Made by a program: the position numbers and the translations under genes. Below the pieces are notes generated by a model. That model saw nothing but the letters and a program-made list of their open reading frames with translations, made no database searches and was not told where the DNA came from. 64,000 bases of DNA from Adiantum capillus-veneris (Eukaryota > Streptophyta > Polypodiopsida > Polypodiales > Pteridaceae). The stretch lies in contig CM043942.1 in assembly GCA_014529385.2 (NCBI GenBank), positions 35,261,469-35,325,468 on the forward strand, in the 5' to 3' direction. Of the stretch, positions 26,601 through 38,900 are shown one piece after another. Position 1 is the first letter of the stretch. Each line of letters opens with the position of its first letter.

Positions 26601-27293
26601 GCAGTAAGTGGGAGCTTGCAATGCAAGAGGAAATGAAATCCTTGTATGCAAATGATACTTGGGATCTTGTGCCATTGCCTAAAGGGAGAAAGGCTCTTCC
26701 CAACAAATGGGTGTACAAGATTTAGATTTTGGATGAAAAACCAAAGTACAAGGCAAGATTGGTTGCAAAAGGATATGCACAGAAAGAAGGAATTGATTTT
26801 CAAAAAATCTTTTCCCCTGTTGTAAAGCTTACAACTTTATGCGTCCTTTTTGCTCTCGTTGCGGTGCTTGATTTGGAATTGAATCAAATGGATGTAAAGA
26901 TAGCGTTTTTGCATGGTGACATTGAAGAGGACATCTACATGAAACAACCTGAAGGTTTTGTAGTTTTTGCAGGTGAGGAACTTGTATGCAAACTGAAAAG
27001 GGCTCCTGTTGTCCGTAGTTTTCAGCATCTGCGTTTCAGCGCATAGTCGCCATCGCCGTCTCACACTGTCAGAGATTAGGAGAAAGTCAACGTTTTGCAG
27101 ATTTCAGATTTCAGCCCCTAGCGTTTTCAGATTTCAGCCCGTCCTCGTCGTTGTCATCATTGTCGTCAACATCGTCGGCAAGTCCATTGCATCTAGACCA
27201 TTGTACCAGATTTATGCAATCAATAGCATAGACCTCTCTCGCCATAGAGAGGGGGTCCTTTGAGGAGGATTTGAGAACCGTCTGATGTCGTAT

Positions 27294-27341
<48 letters not shown>

Positions 27342-30300
27342 CTCAGCACCTTCTTTTTAGATTCTTTCTTAGGACACTCCCTTTTCATGTGACCTACTTC
27401 GTGACAGTGAAAACACCTATGTTCCTTTGCATAGAATGCCTGTTCTTCTTTACTTAACTGACCGTCTTAAACTCCTAGAGAAATCTTTTCATCAGATGTG
27501 AGGTGAGGTTTATCAGATTTTCCTTTACTCTTATTACTAGATTTATCACTCTTAGATTGAGATTGAGACGGAGAATCAGATTGAGAAGAAGAATTGAGAG
27601 AGTTCTTTTTATGGTTACCGTTCCCATTAGAATTCTTGTCCTTAGACGTCTAAGTCACAAGAGGAAGAGTTACCATTACTTGAGGTCGTCTGGAGCTTAC
27701 CCTTGTTGTGCTTCATCTCTTGGAGTTGAGCCAAGCGTATGCCGTCTTGCAATGTCTTTTAGATCTTGCAATGTCTTTAGATCATCGGCCTCCACATCAA
27801 ACATGATCGAGTGGTCCAATCCAAAGAGAAAGGCCTCTTAACCTTTCCTCATCCAATTTCCTCAATTGTCCACCTAATTGGGACACACGGTTAGCATACG
27901 ATATCACAAGTTTACCTTGTTGAGACAAAGCCCGAAAATCCTCTTTCAATCGCTTTAAGTATTGTGGAGGTAAGAAGCAATTCTTTAGATACTCCTCGAA
28001 CTCCTCCAACTAAACTCGAGAGGGGGAACGAGGAGAGGTGGGCCTCCTCCTCCTTTTCCATCCATTCATCCTTCCAAGTGATGGCATCACCCATGAGATG
28101 CATGGAAGCCAAGAGAACCTTGGTAGTATCATACTTTTTCACAACCGCAAAATAAGATGTAAATTGATGCAATCTTACTGTCATATTTACTGAACGTGAT
28201 CCTCTCGAGAATTCGTTCATTGGTCGTCCGTGTAGCAATGGTTGCCTTTGCGATGGTCTTGGCAAGCTTTTCATGATCGGGCTCCGAAGAAGGGGTATCG
28301 AATCGCACTGCCAAAGTGGTGATGAGATCACGCATGGTTTCCCTTTCTTGCCTACATGCCTCGGCCTCAACTGTCAAGCGACGTTCTTCTCGTTCTGCCG
28401 CTTGCGCACGCTCCCGTTGACGGGCCTCGGCGTGTGCTTCGCGCTCTCGTCTAGGAGCCTCGGCTTCCGCCGCCAAGCGACGGTCCTCTCGCTTCGCTGC
28501 TTCCAAACGCTCGACACGACGTGCCTCCTCCGCTTCTCTTGTTGTCAAGTTTCGTCTTGCCGCATCATCATCTCCATCATCATGCGCATCATAGCATCCA
28601 TGGGATTTGGTGGCAAAGAGGGAGGGGTAGGGGAAGGGCTAATGGGAGGACCCGTAGGTGGAACTTGCTCGCCTTCTTGATTTGTGGAGGTCTCCATACC
28701 GCTATGAGTGTTGACCATGCAAGGATTTCTCCTCTTGGCTCAAGGAAGGTCGCAGACTAATTTTCGGGAGACTATCTACCCCCTTGTCGGCGCACCCCGC
28801 ATGCAACACTCGGTATACAATTGGTTGCTATTCTCCGACGCTCAAGGCGCACGGCGTTACACTCAATGGCAGGCCTGCTGTTCCAAGAGTGGGAGGAGTA
28901 TACATCGAAGGACTGCCAACACAACCAAAAACACGAGAGGAAAAAAACCTTTTGGGGATCAGCGGATTAGTGCAAAACCTTCAAAGCTTTGCTACCAATG
29001 TCAGGTGCAGTGGAATTGAAATGGTGAAGATCTAGTTTTACACTTTCACAAATCCTTCAACTTCTTTCCTTGTTTTAGTGATTCCTTTTTGATGAGCGCG
29101 AAGCGGTGTGTGCAAGTGAAAGAGCACGAGGAAATGTGCAGGGTGTGCACCTTGGAGAGGGGCGAGTGCAAGCAGAGAGGTGGGCGCTAGCAGAACGAAG
29201 AGAGAGGGAGAGAGGTAGCGTTAGATTTTGGAAGGGGAAGAATTGAGTGAGTAAAATGACTCACCTTCCCCTTTATTAAAAGTGTAGGACCAATTTTAAA
29301 GTTAGTGGCCAAGTTCAATGTGAACTTGGCCAAAGGTTAATAACCTTTAAACTATACGCAAAAGGGGGCCATTTGGGCGTTTAACCCAACAACCTCCCAC
29401 TTAAAGACATAAATGGCGCCTTTAAGCTACGTGACTCCCACCATCTGTATGCATAGCTGATGTTGTGCTTTGGATAAGCACTTAGTGAGAGCATCTGTTG
29501 GATTTTGTGATGTATGGACCTTAACCAATGTAATAAGGCCATCCTCAAGCACTTCTCGAATGAAGTGGTACCGCACATCAATATGCTTTGTGCGTGCATG
29601 AAACATGGCATTCTTTGCCAGACATATGACACTTTGGCTATCACAACCAAGCATAGGTGCCTTGGCAGGCAAACCAAACTCACTGCATAGGCGTGCTAAC
29701 CAAATAGCTTCTTTAGAAGCCTCAATGGCTGAAATATATTCAGCCTCTGTAGTAGACAATGCAACGATCTTTTGCAATCTAGAACACCATGAAACAACAC
29801 CTCCATCAAGAGTAAACACATAGCCACTTGTGGATTTACGTGTGTCCACATCACCAGCCATGTCAGAGTCACAAAATCCCTTCAACTCCAATGGTTCTTT
29901 ACCATAGCAGAGGCATTTGTTTTTAGTCCCTTTCAAGTACCTCATAATGGACTTCACTACATCCCAATGCAACCTGCCTGGATTAGCCATAAACCGGCTC
30001 ACAACTCCCATGCATGGGCTATGTCAGGCCTAGTAGCAACCATAGCATACATAAGTGAACCACAAGCTGAAGCATAAGGCACACTTTGCATGTCATTGGC
30101 TTTTTCCTTTGACTTAGGACAATCATCCTTGGAGATTTTGACATATGGCTGTAATGGCACACCAAGAGGCTTTGCTTTAGCCATGTTAAATCTGTCCAGC
30201 ACTTTTTCAATGTATTTTTCTTGCGACAAATACAATAGGCGCTTGTCTCTTTGCCTTGTAACACGCACTCCAAGTATATGTTCAGCTGTCCCAAGGTCTT

Positions 30301-33300
30301 TCATTGAAAATGCAGATTTCAGATGCCCTTTAAGAGCATCAATAGTGCTTCTTTTCTTTGTAGCTATCAACATATCATCCACATAGAGCACAAGAATGAT
30401 AGGGCTGCCATCCTCGTCGCGGTTGGTATACAGACAATGGTCTGCATGGCTTCTTTTGTAACCATGTTTAAGCATCAAGCGATCAAACTTCTTGTACCAT
30501 TGTCTACATGATTGTTTCAACCCATACAAGCTTCTATTGAGCATACATACCAAATGTTCCTTGCCAAGAATAACAAAACCCTCGGGTTGCTTTATGTAAA
30601 GCTCTTCTTTTACATCACCATGCAAGAAAGCGGTATGTACATCCATTTGGTCCATTTCCAAATCAAGAGCAGCCACTATGGCAAACAATACACGCAAAGT
30701 GGTCATCTTCACAACAGGAGAGAACACTTCGTGAAAGTCTATGCCCTTGGTTTGAACATATCCCTTTGCAACTAGCCTTGCCTTATACTTGGGTTATGCA
30801 TCAACTGTCTTGATTTTATACACCCATTTATTAGGAATAGCCTTCCTTCCTTTGGGCAATTCCATCAAATCCCAAGTATGATTAGCATGCAAAGCTTTAA
30901 TCTCTTCCTGCATAGCAAGCTCCCACTTGTCGCTGTGCTCACATGTCTTTGCCTCTTTATACGTAAGAGGCTCTCCCTCATCTGTCAACATAATGTAATG
31001 CAAAGAGGGATCATATCTGGTCACAGGCCGTCTTTGACGAGTAGACCGCCTCACCCAATGATCCACATTATCCGGCAATGGGTTTACATCAGGTGGTATG
31101 ATAAAATCATCAACAATGGGCTGTTGTACATCATTTTCTGCACCATTTTCAGCATTGTTTCGTGGCTGCAAATGCCCTTTAGGAGCCTCAATTTGCTGCC
31201 CAACATCATCTGGCTCAAACACCATTGGATCATCTACATTTTCAGCCATGTGTGGTGCATCCTGAGGGTCAAAAATAGGCCTAACAGGTGGCCGGTCATG
31301 CTGAAATTTGACCCTTTTATGGTCATGCTTTGAGGCACAACTGTTTTGAAGGAGCCTTGCCTCATTAAAGACAACATCCCGGCTGCGTATAACCCTTTTG
31401 AGCTCAGGTAACCAAATCGTGTAACCCATTTTGCCTTCTTCACCATATCCCATGAAAAGGCCTTTAATGGACTTGGCATCTAGTTTACTCCTCAACTTAG
31501 GTCTAACATGCACAAAAGCCTCACAACCAAAAATGCGTAAGTGATCATATGAAGTAGGCTTGCCAGACCAAACCTCTTTAGGGATGTCACCTTTCAAAGA
31601 CATGTGAGGGGATCGATTGCATATATGCACTGCAGTTTTCAAAGCTTCTCCCCAAAATCCATGAGAGAGATTAGCTGTGGACAACATGCATCTCACCCTC
31701 TCACAAAGTGTCCTATTGAATCTTTCAGCCACACCATTAGAAGAGGGGCTGTATGGCACATTAAGCTCCGCTCCCTCTTAATGCCCAAATTTTCACAAAA
31801 TTTGTTAAATTCAGCATTTGTGAACGCCCCCCCATTGTCCGTACGCAAGCATTTTAGCTTTCTATTTGTTTGGGTGGTCACAAATGCATGAAATCTCTTA
31901 AACGCAGCAAAGGCTTCATCCTTAGATTTAAGCAAATAAACCCAAATTTTCCTAGAATGATCATCAACAAAGGAGACAAAATAGCATGCACGTCCCATAG
32001 ACTTAGTAGGCATGCTACATACATCAGAATGTACAAGATCAAGCACACAAGATTTACGAGAGACACCAGAGTAATAAGAACGCTTTACTTGCTTGCCATA
32101 TTGACATTCATTACAAAAGTCAAGCTTTGTGCCTTTAGCATCAAGCTTGTTCAAAGTACAAAGCTTAGAAAGGCCCTTTTGGCTCATATGGCCAAGCCTC
32201 TTGTGCCACAAGCCAATGCAATAAACTTGCCCAACACGGCCTTTCCATGCATGCAGTAAAGTGTCCCTTTCTTTGTGCCCTTTACAATCAGCCTTGAGCC
32301 TTTAGTCATTTTTCATGATCCTCTCAAACAAGATGCTGTAACCATGCATATCCATCTGACCAACAGAAAGCAGACTCTTCTTGATTCCCGGCACATATCT
32401 AACATCATGCATGACAAGCTCATTTGTGCCATCTATGGAGAGATGCATTGTGTCAATACCCTCAATGGAACGCACGATTGTTTCCAAGGTATACATGGCC
32501 ACGCTTGCCTGCATCAAAAGTAGAGAAACACTCCTTTTGATAAGAGTCACATGAAATGAAGCACCGGAATCAACTATCCAAGTCTGGGATAATGCATCAT
32601 TGACGGTCAACAAAGCATCAATAAGATCACTCTTGGTGATCTGCATGTCTTGTGAATGAACATTAAGAGAGGCATCAAAGTCATAAGCATCATCATCTGA
32701 CAAAGTGGCACACAAGATGTCCTCTACATCTGACAGCTCCTCAATCACAACACTAGAGGCCACATTGGCCTTCTCTTTGTCCTTTGAGCTATCCTGTGCA
32801 TCTGTCTTGACTTCCTTCTTCTCTTTCTTTTTGTCTCCGCCATTCTTTTTCCGTTCTAACTCGGCTTTATAGTACTTGCAATCGGGGTTCTTGTGACCTT
32901 TCCTGCCACACTCATAGCAAGTCACATCACCCTTGCCTTTGCTGGCATTTCCCTTTTCCTTGCTCTTACTCTTACTCCTTTGTGCATAGACATTCTTCTT
33001 CTCTGTCTTGCCTCTAACCATGTTGGCAAAGCTGCCTCCCTCTCCACTTGCTTTCCTCCTGATTTCCTCATTCAAGATAGAACCCCTAACACCATCAAAG
33101 GTCAAATTGGGGTTATTGGACAATGAAACCACCAATGTTTCCCATGACTCAGGTAAGGTCATAAGCAAGAAGATAGCTTTCAGCTTATCATCAAAAGGAG
33201 GCAAGCATGAATCCTGTAACTGCGACAAAGTACCTGCGAACAACGACTAGTGCTCTGCAGCGCTCTCGGACTCATTTAGTTGCATGCCAACAAGTTTTCG

Positions 33301-35888
33301 CATCAAATGCACTTGGTTGACAGGCGTTGTATTCTCATACATTCCCTTTAACTTCTCCCACACATCAAAAGCACTTTTGAGACCTTTCACATCAATGACT
33401 GTCTCATCGATCATGGCCATTTTAATGTATGTAACAGCCTTCCTGTTCAGGCTAACCCATGCTTCATCCGTCATATTCTGTGGCTTTACCTGTTCAAGTG
33501 TCCCTTCACAATCTTTAAGAAATAGGATTCCCTGGATCCTGTCTTTCCAAAGGTCGAAACGTGTTCCATTGAACCTCCTAATCTCGAAGAGATTCTTCAC
33601 ATCCGAAGAAGATGAGGCCATAGTTGCACGAATAAGAGGGTTAATACGTTGAATTTTTGGGCAAAATGCACAAAAACCGGAGTATAGCCTCACAGAGGTG
33701 TGCACTACAGCTTCAAATGGTCACAGGAGCAATTTGGGGCAAAATAGGTCGATTAAAGCACAAAAAACAATTTCTGAAATTTATGCGCAAGAAATTTCAG
33801 CGAGCGAATTTGTGCTCAAAAACAACAATTTTAGTTGTTTTTAGCTTCACAGAACATACATAAGGCTAATGCATAGCCTTTAGAAGTATGTAAGAGCAAA
33901 ACCCCCAATTTGTAGCATCAAATTGCATGAAATTGAGCCACAAATGGTCATACATAGTCAAACTTTGTTAAACGTGCGTAGATTGCATCAATTTTCTCTT
34001 TCCCCTATGTAGTCGCATCATAAAAACACTTGCAAAAACCTGCGTAAATCTGAAATTTGCTAAAAACACCTGTTTTGGGACCTGTTTTTCGGCAATTTCA
34101 GTGTTTTCGGGTAGTGGGGACTTAGCAAAGATGTTCCCACATCTTAATGCATCATTTGCAAAACCTGTATTTTGTTGGTATAACCTGTAATTTGCTGATT
34201 TTGACCTAATTTCAGCCTGTTTTAGGTAAATTTGACTTACCGGGAGCTCTCTAGTGTTCGGGGACGAGTCCTTTGGCGATGAAATTGCAAAATCTCGCGT
34301 GAAAGTTGACCTCCTTGGCTGAAAATCAACATTTGCAGGTTTGGGAGCAAACCCGAATTGGGCTCTGATACCAGTTGATGAGCGCGAAGCGGTGTGTGCA
34401 AGTGAAAGAGCACGAGGAAATGTGCAGGGTGTGCACCTTGGAGAGGGGCGAGTGCAAGCAGAGAGGTGGGCGCTAGCAGAACGAAGAGAGAGGGAGAGAG
34501 GTAGCGCTAGATTTTGGAAGGAGAAGAATTGAGTGAGTAAAATGACTCACCTTCCCCTTTATTAAAAGTATAGGACCAATTTTAAAGTTAGTGGCCAAGT
34601 TCACATTACCTTTCCTTTATTAAAAGTATAGGACCAATTTTAAAATTAGTGGCCAAGTTCAATGTGAACTTGGCCAAAGGTTAATAACCTTTAAACTATA
34701 CACAAAAGGGGGCCATTTGGGCCTTTAACTCAACACTTTTAGCTTCAATGATGGTTTCTTTTACTTTCCTTTGAAGAGGGTCTGAGAGAATGCAATAGAG
34801 AGGTGTAGAGGGAGAGAGAAAGAGAGAGAAGAGAAGGGCGACATCCGATGGGGTCCCAACCAACCCTCTCAAGGGCCCCCCACACCGTTGTCGATGTGGT
34901 ATTTGCTTTTGATTGCGTAAATGGTCTGGGCTGATTTGATGCACCTTGGATCCTTCTTGATGTGGGATTGCAGATGGCCACCAAGGGGCTGATTTGCACT
35001 CCTGATGTGAGAGGAACGAAGGGCTGAAAACGTAGATCTCGACGATGCCGATGATAAACAGCAATGGAGCACTCGATGCAGGCGAGGGAATGCCCGATGG
35101 GCTGCCGAAGGACCGGACCGTAACGGGAAGGTTGCGAACTACATATCCTTGCCGGTTTCTGCGACGGAAAGGGGCTGAAATCTGAAAATTATGACCTGAT
35201 TTGCTGCAAAAAGCTGGCGCTAGGCTGATCGGACGGCGGAAAGCAAAAACGTCAAAACTGGCTGCAGGTTGAAAAATGCTAGGGCGGTTGGCTGAAAACG
35301 GTGGGCTGATCCCTGCTTCATTGCTAGCGTTACTGCAATTTGCAACTTGACTTCAAATGGGAGCTCTCATGCTCCCTTTATAGGTGAGGTATAGGCCTTA
35401 AGTATTTATATAGGTTGAAATAGGGCAAGTGTCCACCAGGTCACCCAACAAATAAATCATAAAAATGATTTATTAAAAACTGAGCCAGGGGGTGTTCGTT
35501 TGGGTGAAACTGTTGCACATCTTCCTACTTTGGAATCCAATCGATGCGGCTCGTCGCGCGAGATGCCCACCATAGTGTAATAACATCTGTCAAAATGTGT
35601 ACACAAACCATTTATGCAAGAGGGTTCTAAAATTGGGAAACCTAATCTAATGGACTTGTCTGGACATGGTCCTGCGAACAGGCTCACAAAATTGCTGGTA
35701 CTAATCCTCCTAGGATTATAGACACTCCTATCTGGGAAAACTGGCTTTGGAAGTTGATGAAGCATGTCCACTTGGCACACAGAGCCATGTGCACATGACA
35801 AGTATTTGTGCAATCTAAAGCAAATACCTCTCTAGCAATGGAGAGGGGGCCCCTTTTGAGGGGGGTTTGGGACCCCATCTGGTGTCCG

Positions 35889-35930
<42 letters not shown>

Positions 35931-38900
35931 CTGAGAGCACTTTCACTCAGTTGTCGTTCTCTTTCTCGCTCTAGTCTATTGCACAATTCTCATTAAGTAA
36001 AAAGGGGGGCTCTCTCTCCCCTTCAGTAAAAGGAACCCCGAGTACGCACTGAGCACTCATCTTGAGCATTCACCATCAATCACTTCCGTTGCACACTACA
36101 GAGCTTGCTATGCGGGAAGAAATCAAGGCACTGCATGCCAATAATACTTGGGATTTGGTTAAGTTACCCAAAGGAAGGAAAGCCATTCCTAACAAGTGGG
36201 TGTACAAAATAAAAAATGTCAATGGGAAACCCAAGTAAAAAGCTAGGCTTGTTGCCAAAGGATATGCGCAAAAGGCAAGCATTGATTTTCTTGAGGTGTT
36301 TTCTCCTGTTGTGAAAATGACTACCTTGACTACCCTTCTCGTTCTTTTTGCTCTCATTGCTATATTGGATTTGGCGATGGATTAGATGGATGTAAAGACA
36401 ACATTCTTTCATGGTGATCTTGAAGAAGAGCTGTACATGAAGCAACGGGAAGGTTTTGTCATCCCTTGCAAGGAAGAGCTTGTATGCATGCTCAAAAGAA
36501 GTTTGTATGGCCTGAAACAAGCTTCTAGACAATGGTACAAAAAGTTTGACACTTTTATGCTTAAACATGGGTTCAAACGTAGCCATGTAGATCACTGTCT
36601 AACCAGCTAAATTCAGCTTTTGCCATGAAAGATTTGGGTTCAGCTAACATTTTTTGGGCATGCGCATAAGGAGAGAGAGGCAACAGAAACTCTTGTTTTT
36701 GTCTCAAGAAAAGTACATTGAGAAAATACTTGACAGGTTTAATACGGCTGATGCTAAGCCTTTGAGCGTGCCATCGCAACGACATGTGAAGTTGAGTGCA
36801 AGTAAATTGGCCGAAAACTGATGATGCAACCAAGTTATGCAGGGAGTACGTTATGCTTCAGCTTGTGGCTCTCTCATGTATGCAATGGTTGCCACTAGAC
36901 CTAACATTGCTTATTTAGTGGAGGTAGTGAGCAGGTTTTCTGTCTACTAGCACATTGGGATGCTGTAAGGTCCATAACGAGGTACTTGAAAGGGACCAAA
37001 AGCACATTCCCGTGTTATGAAAAAGGTCCATTACAACTGAAGGGATATTGTAGATTCTGACGTTGTAGGGATTATTGATACTTGCAAGTCAACTAGTGGG
37101 TACATGTACATTTACATATTTCATGGTGCTCTAGACTCTAGAGGATAGCTACACTCTCTACTAGTGAAGCTGATATATTTTAGTCACTGAGGCTTCCAAA
37201 GAGGCCATATGGTTAGCCCCCCTAGTCAGTGAGCTTGGGTTGCCTGATGGCATGCCTGTCCTTGGATGTGACATCCTGAGTGCAGTTTGTTTGGCTAAAA
37301 TTCCCATGTGTCATGTGCATACCAAACATATTGATGTGCGGTGCCATTTTATCAGACAAATGCTTGCTGATGGTTTGGTCCTATTGATCAAAATTTGTAC
37401 ACATGAAAACTGTCACCAGCGTGTGACTACTATCTATCCTTTTTGTTGATTTCTTTCTTATTATCTATTTACTTTCACTTTTTGGAAACACCCCTCGGGA
37501 AATCTAACTGCCCTGCATTGCATAGCTAGTGTGGAACTGTCCAGAGGGAGTCCGGGCCTGAGGGCAAGAGAGCACTAAGGTTGGACAAGGACTATGGTTA
37601 GCCAAGTGGGGTCATTGACTAGCCAAAGTGGAATCCTTTGCTACAGAGGCTACATTTCAGTTTTGGATGTGGCCACAGTGTACAAAGAGGGTCGGATGAC
37701 CTAGAAAGATATAATGGCAGCATCTCCTAAAATTTAGGGAACTGCTATTTTGGGACCTGAAAATGTCTTCGCGTCATTACGTGCAGTTTGACATGGGGAT
37801 CATTTTGTTACTCTGTGGCCAAGTCAACAGAGGCTGCAGGTGAGATATTTTTAGACCCGAGGGTCTAAAGCGGGAAAATGCACAAATGAGTGACACTTGG
37901 CACTCTGAGGCCAGTTTGCTACTTATAGAGAAGGCAAAAACGTGATTTATAGTTGGGAGGCTCATTTTGCAAGTCTCTGTCACAGGTTAAGAGCTATGGA
38001 GTGCTTGCTTTCCCTCTTATGCACAGTGCGGTGCCAGGAGTGATGCCCTGCACGCTACGCACTACCCTCTCTCTCCCCTTTGGCAGTATGTTATGCCCCT
38101 CTAGTGGGCTCTTCATTTGACCAATGTACAGTTGTGTGGGTTCATGCGCGATTGCCGAGGCAAGAGCCTCTTGCACAGGTACTGGATTAGCTAGCGGCTA
38201 ATCCCCCCGCAGGTACAGGTGAATTCGGAGAGGTTTCACGCCAGAAATCTCGTCCGATTCAAAGGGCAAGTAGCCCTACAGGTGCGGGAGCTCGAGGACT
38301 TGCTAGGGATGCGACCGGCACGCGAAACGGAGCCCGAAACAGTGAATTACAGCCTGCTGTGTATTTTTGCAGGTTTAGGGTTTTGGCCCTAAACGGACCC
38401 TAATACCCCCAGGAGGTTCGGGGACGCAAGGGGACCGCTGTACAGGTGATCTGGCGCATTTTCAGGGCTGAAAACAGAGAATTCAGCGTGCTGCAGATTC
38501 TCGCCAGGTTTTGCAAAGTGCCCGTATGCGTCGGGAAAGTCAGTCAATGCGTGGGAATACTGACCGTGAAGGGTTCTAGTACAGTTATGCTGCCGAAATC
38601 AGGCTGGAACAGTGGAAATTCAGCCGAGTTTGTGCGGGGCAGCTTGTAGGGAACCACAGCGTTTATTCCCTCTTTTGAACAATAAAGAAATACCGAAAGG
38701 GGCGCCTAAGTTAGGGGCCAATCTGGTGTCCGTCTACTCATACAGGTGCAATCTAGCAGCCTGTATCCCTCTCCCCTTTGTTGTGTCTTGAAAGTACAGG
38801 TAAAATAGACGACTAATAATGGGTGAAAGCTAAATCAAGGTTTAAAGTAAAGTCTACCGCCCTTTTTGGATTGAACAAGCCGGTTTCATGGTTCCATCGA

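Larger units (their letters stand above)
22509..27350 (+). mobile_element. G2 3' LTR, split by C1 and truncated at its end
   Basis: 22509-23202 matches the 5' LTR (TGTCACGTGCACATC onward, ACCTAGCGCTAGCAC, repeated AGCGTTTT). After the C1 insertion the LTR resumes at about 27005 (GTCCGTAGTTTTCAGCAT) and runs through (TC)n (27297-27338). It breaks off at 27350, some 140 bases before the expected LTR end, joining G3 gag sequence on the opposite strand. Confidence 0.85.
28999..35800 (-). mobile_element. G3 5' LTR, split by C2
   Basis: The parts 28999-29089 and 34741-35800 give an LTR of about 1.15 kb on the minus strand. It starts TGTCATGTGCACATGG (35800) and contains a short AT hairpin (35454-35474), TATATAAATA (about 35405-35414) and a pyrimidine tract (34806-34836), ending CTGCACCTGACA. 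Parts and order match the G2 LTR, with low identity. C2 lies between the parts with a CTTTT duplication. Confidence 0.8.

Noticed and set aside
38446-38649. 67-codon frame inside each G4 LTR, with a similar frame in the G1 LTR (1969-2199)
   Set aside because: Similarity follows from LTR homology; the S1 copy has a stop in it, and no start context or domain supports a protein.
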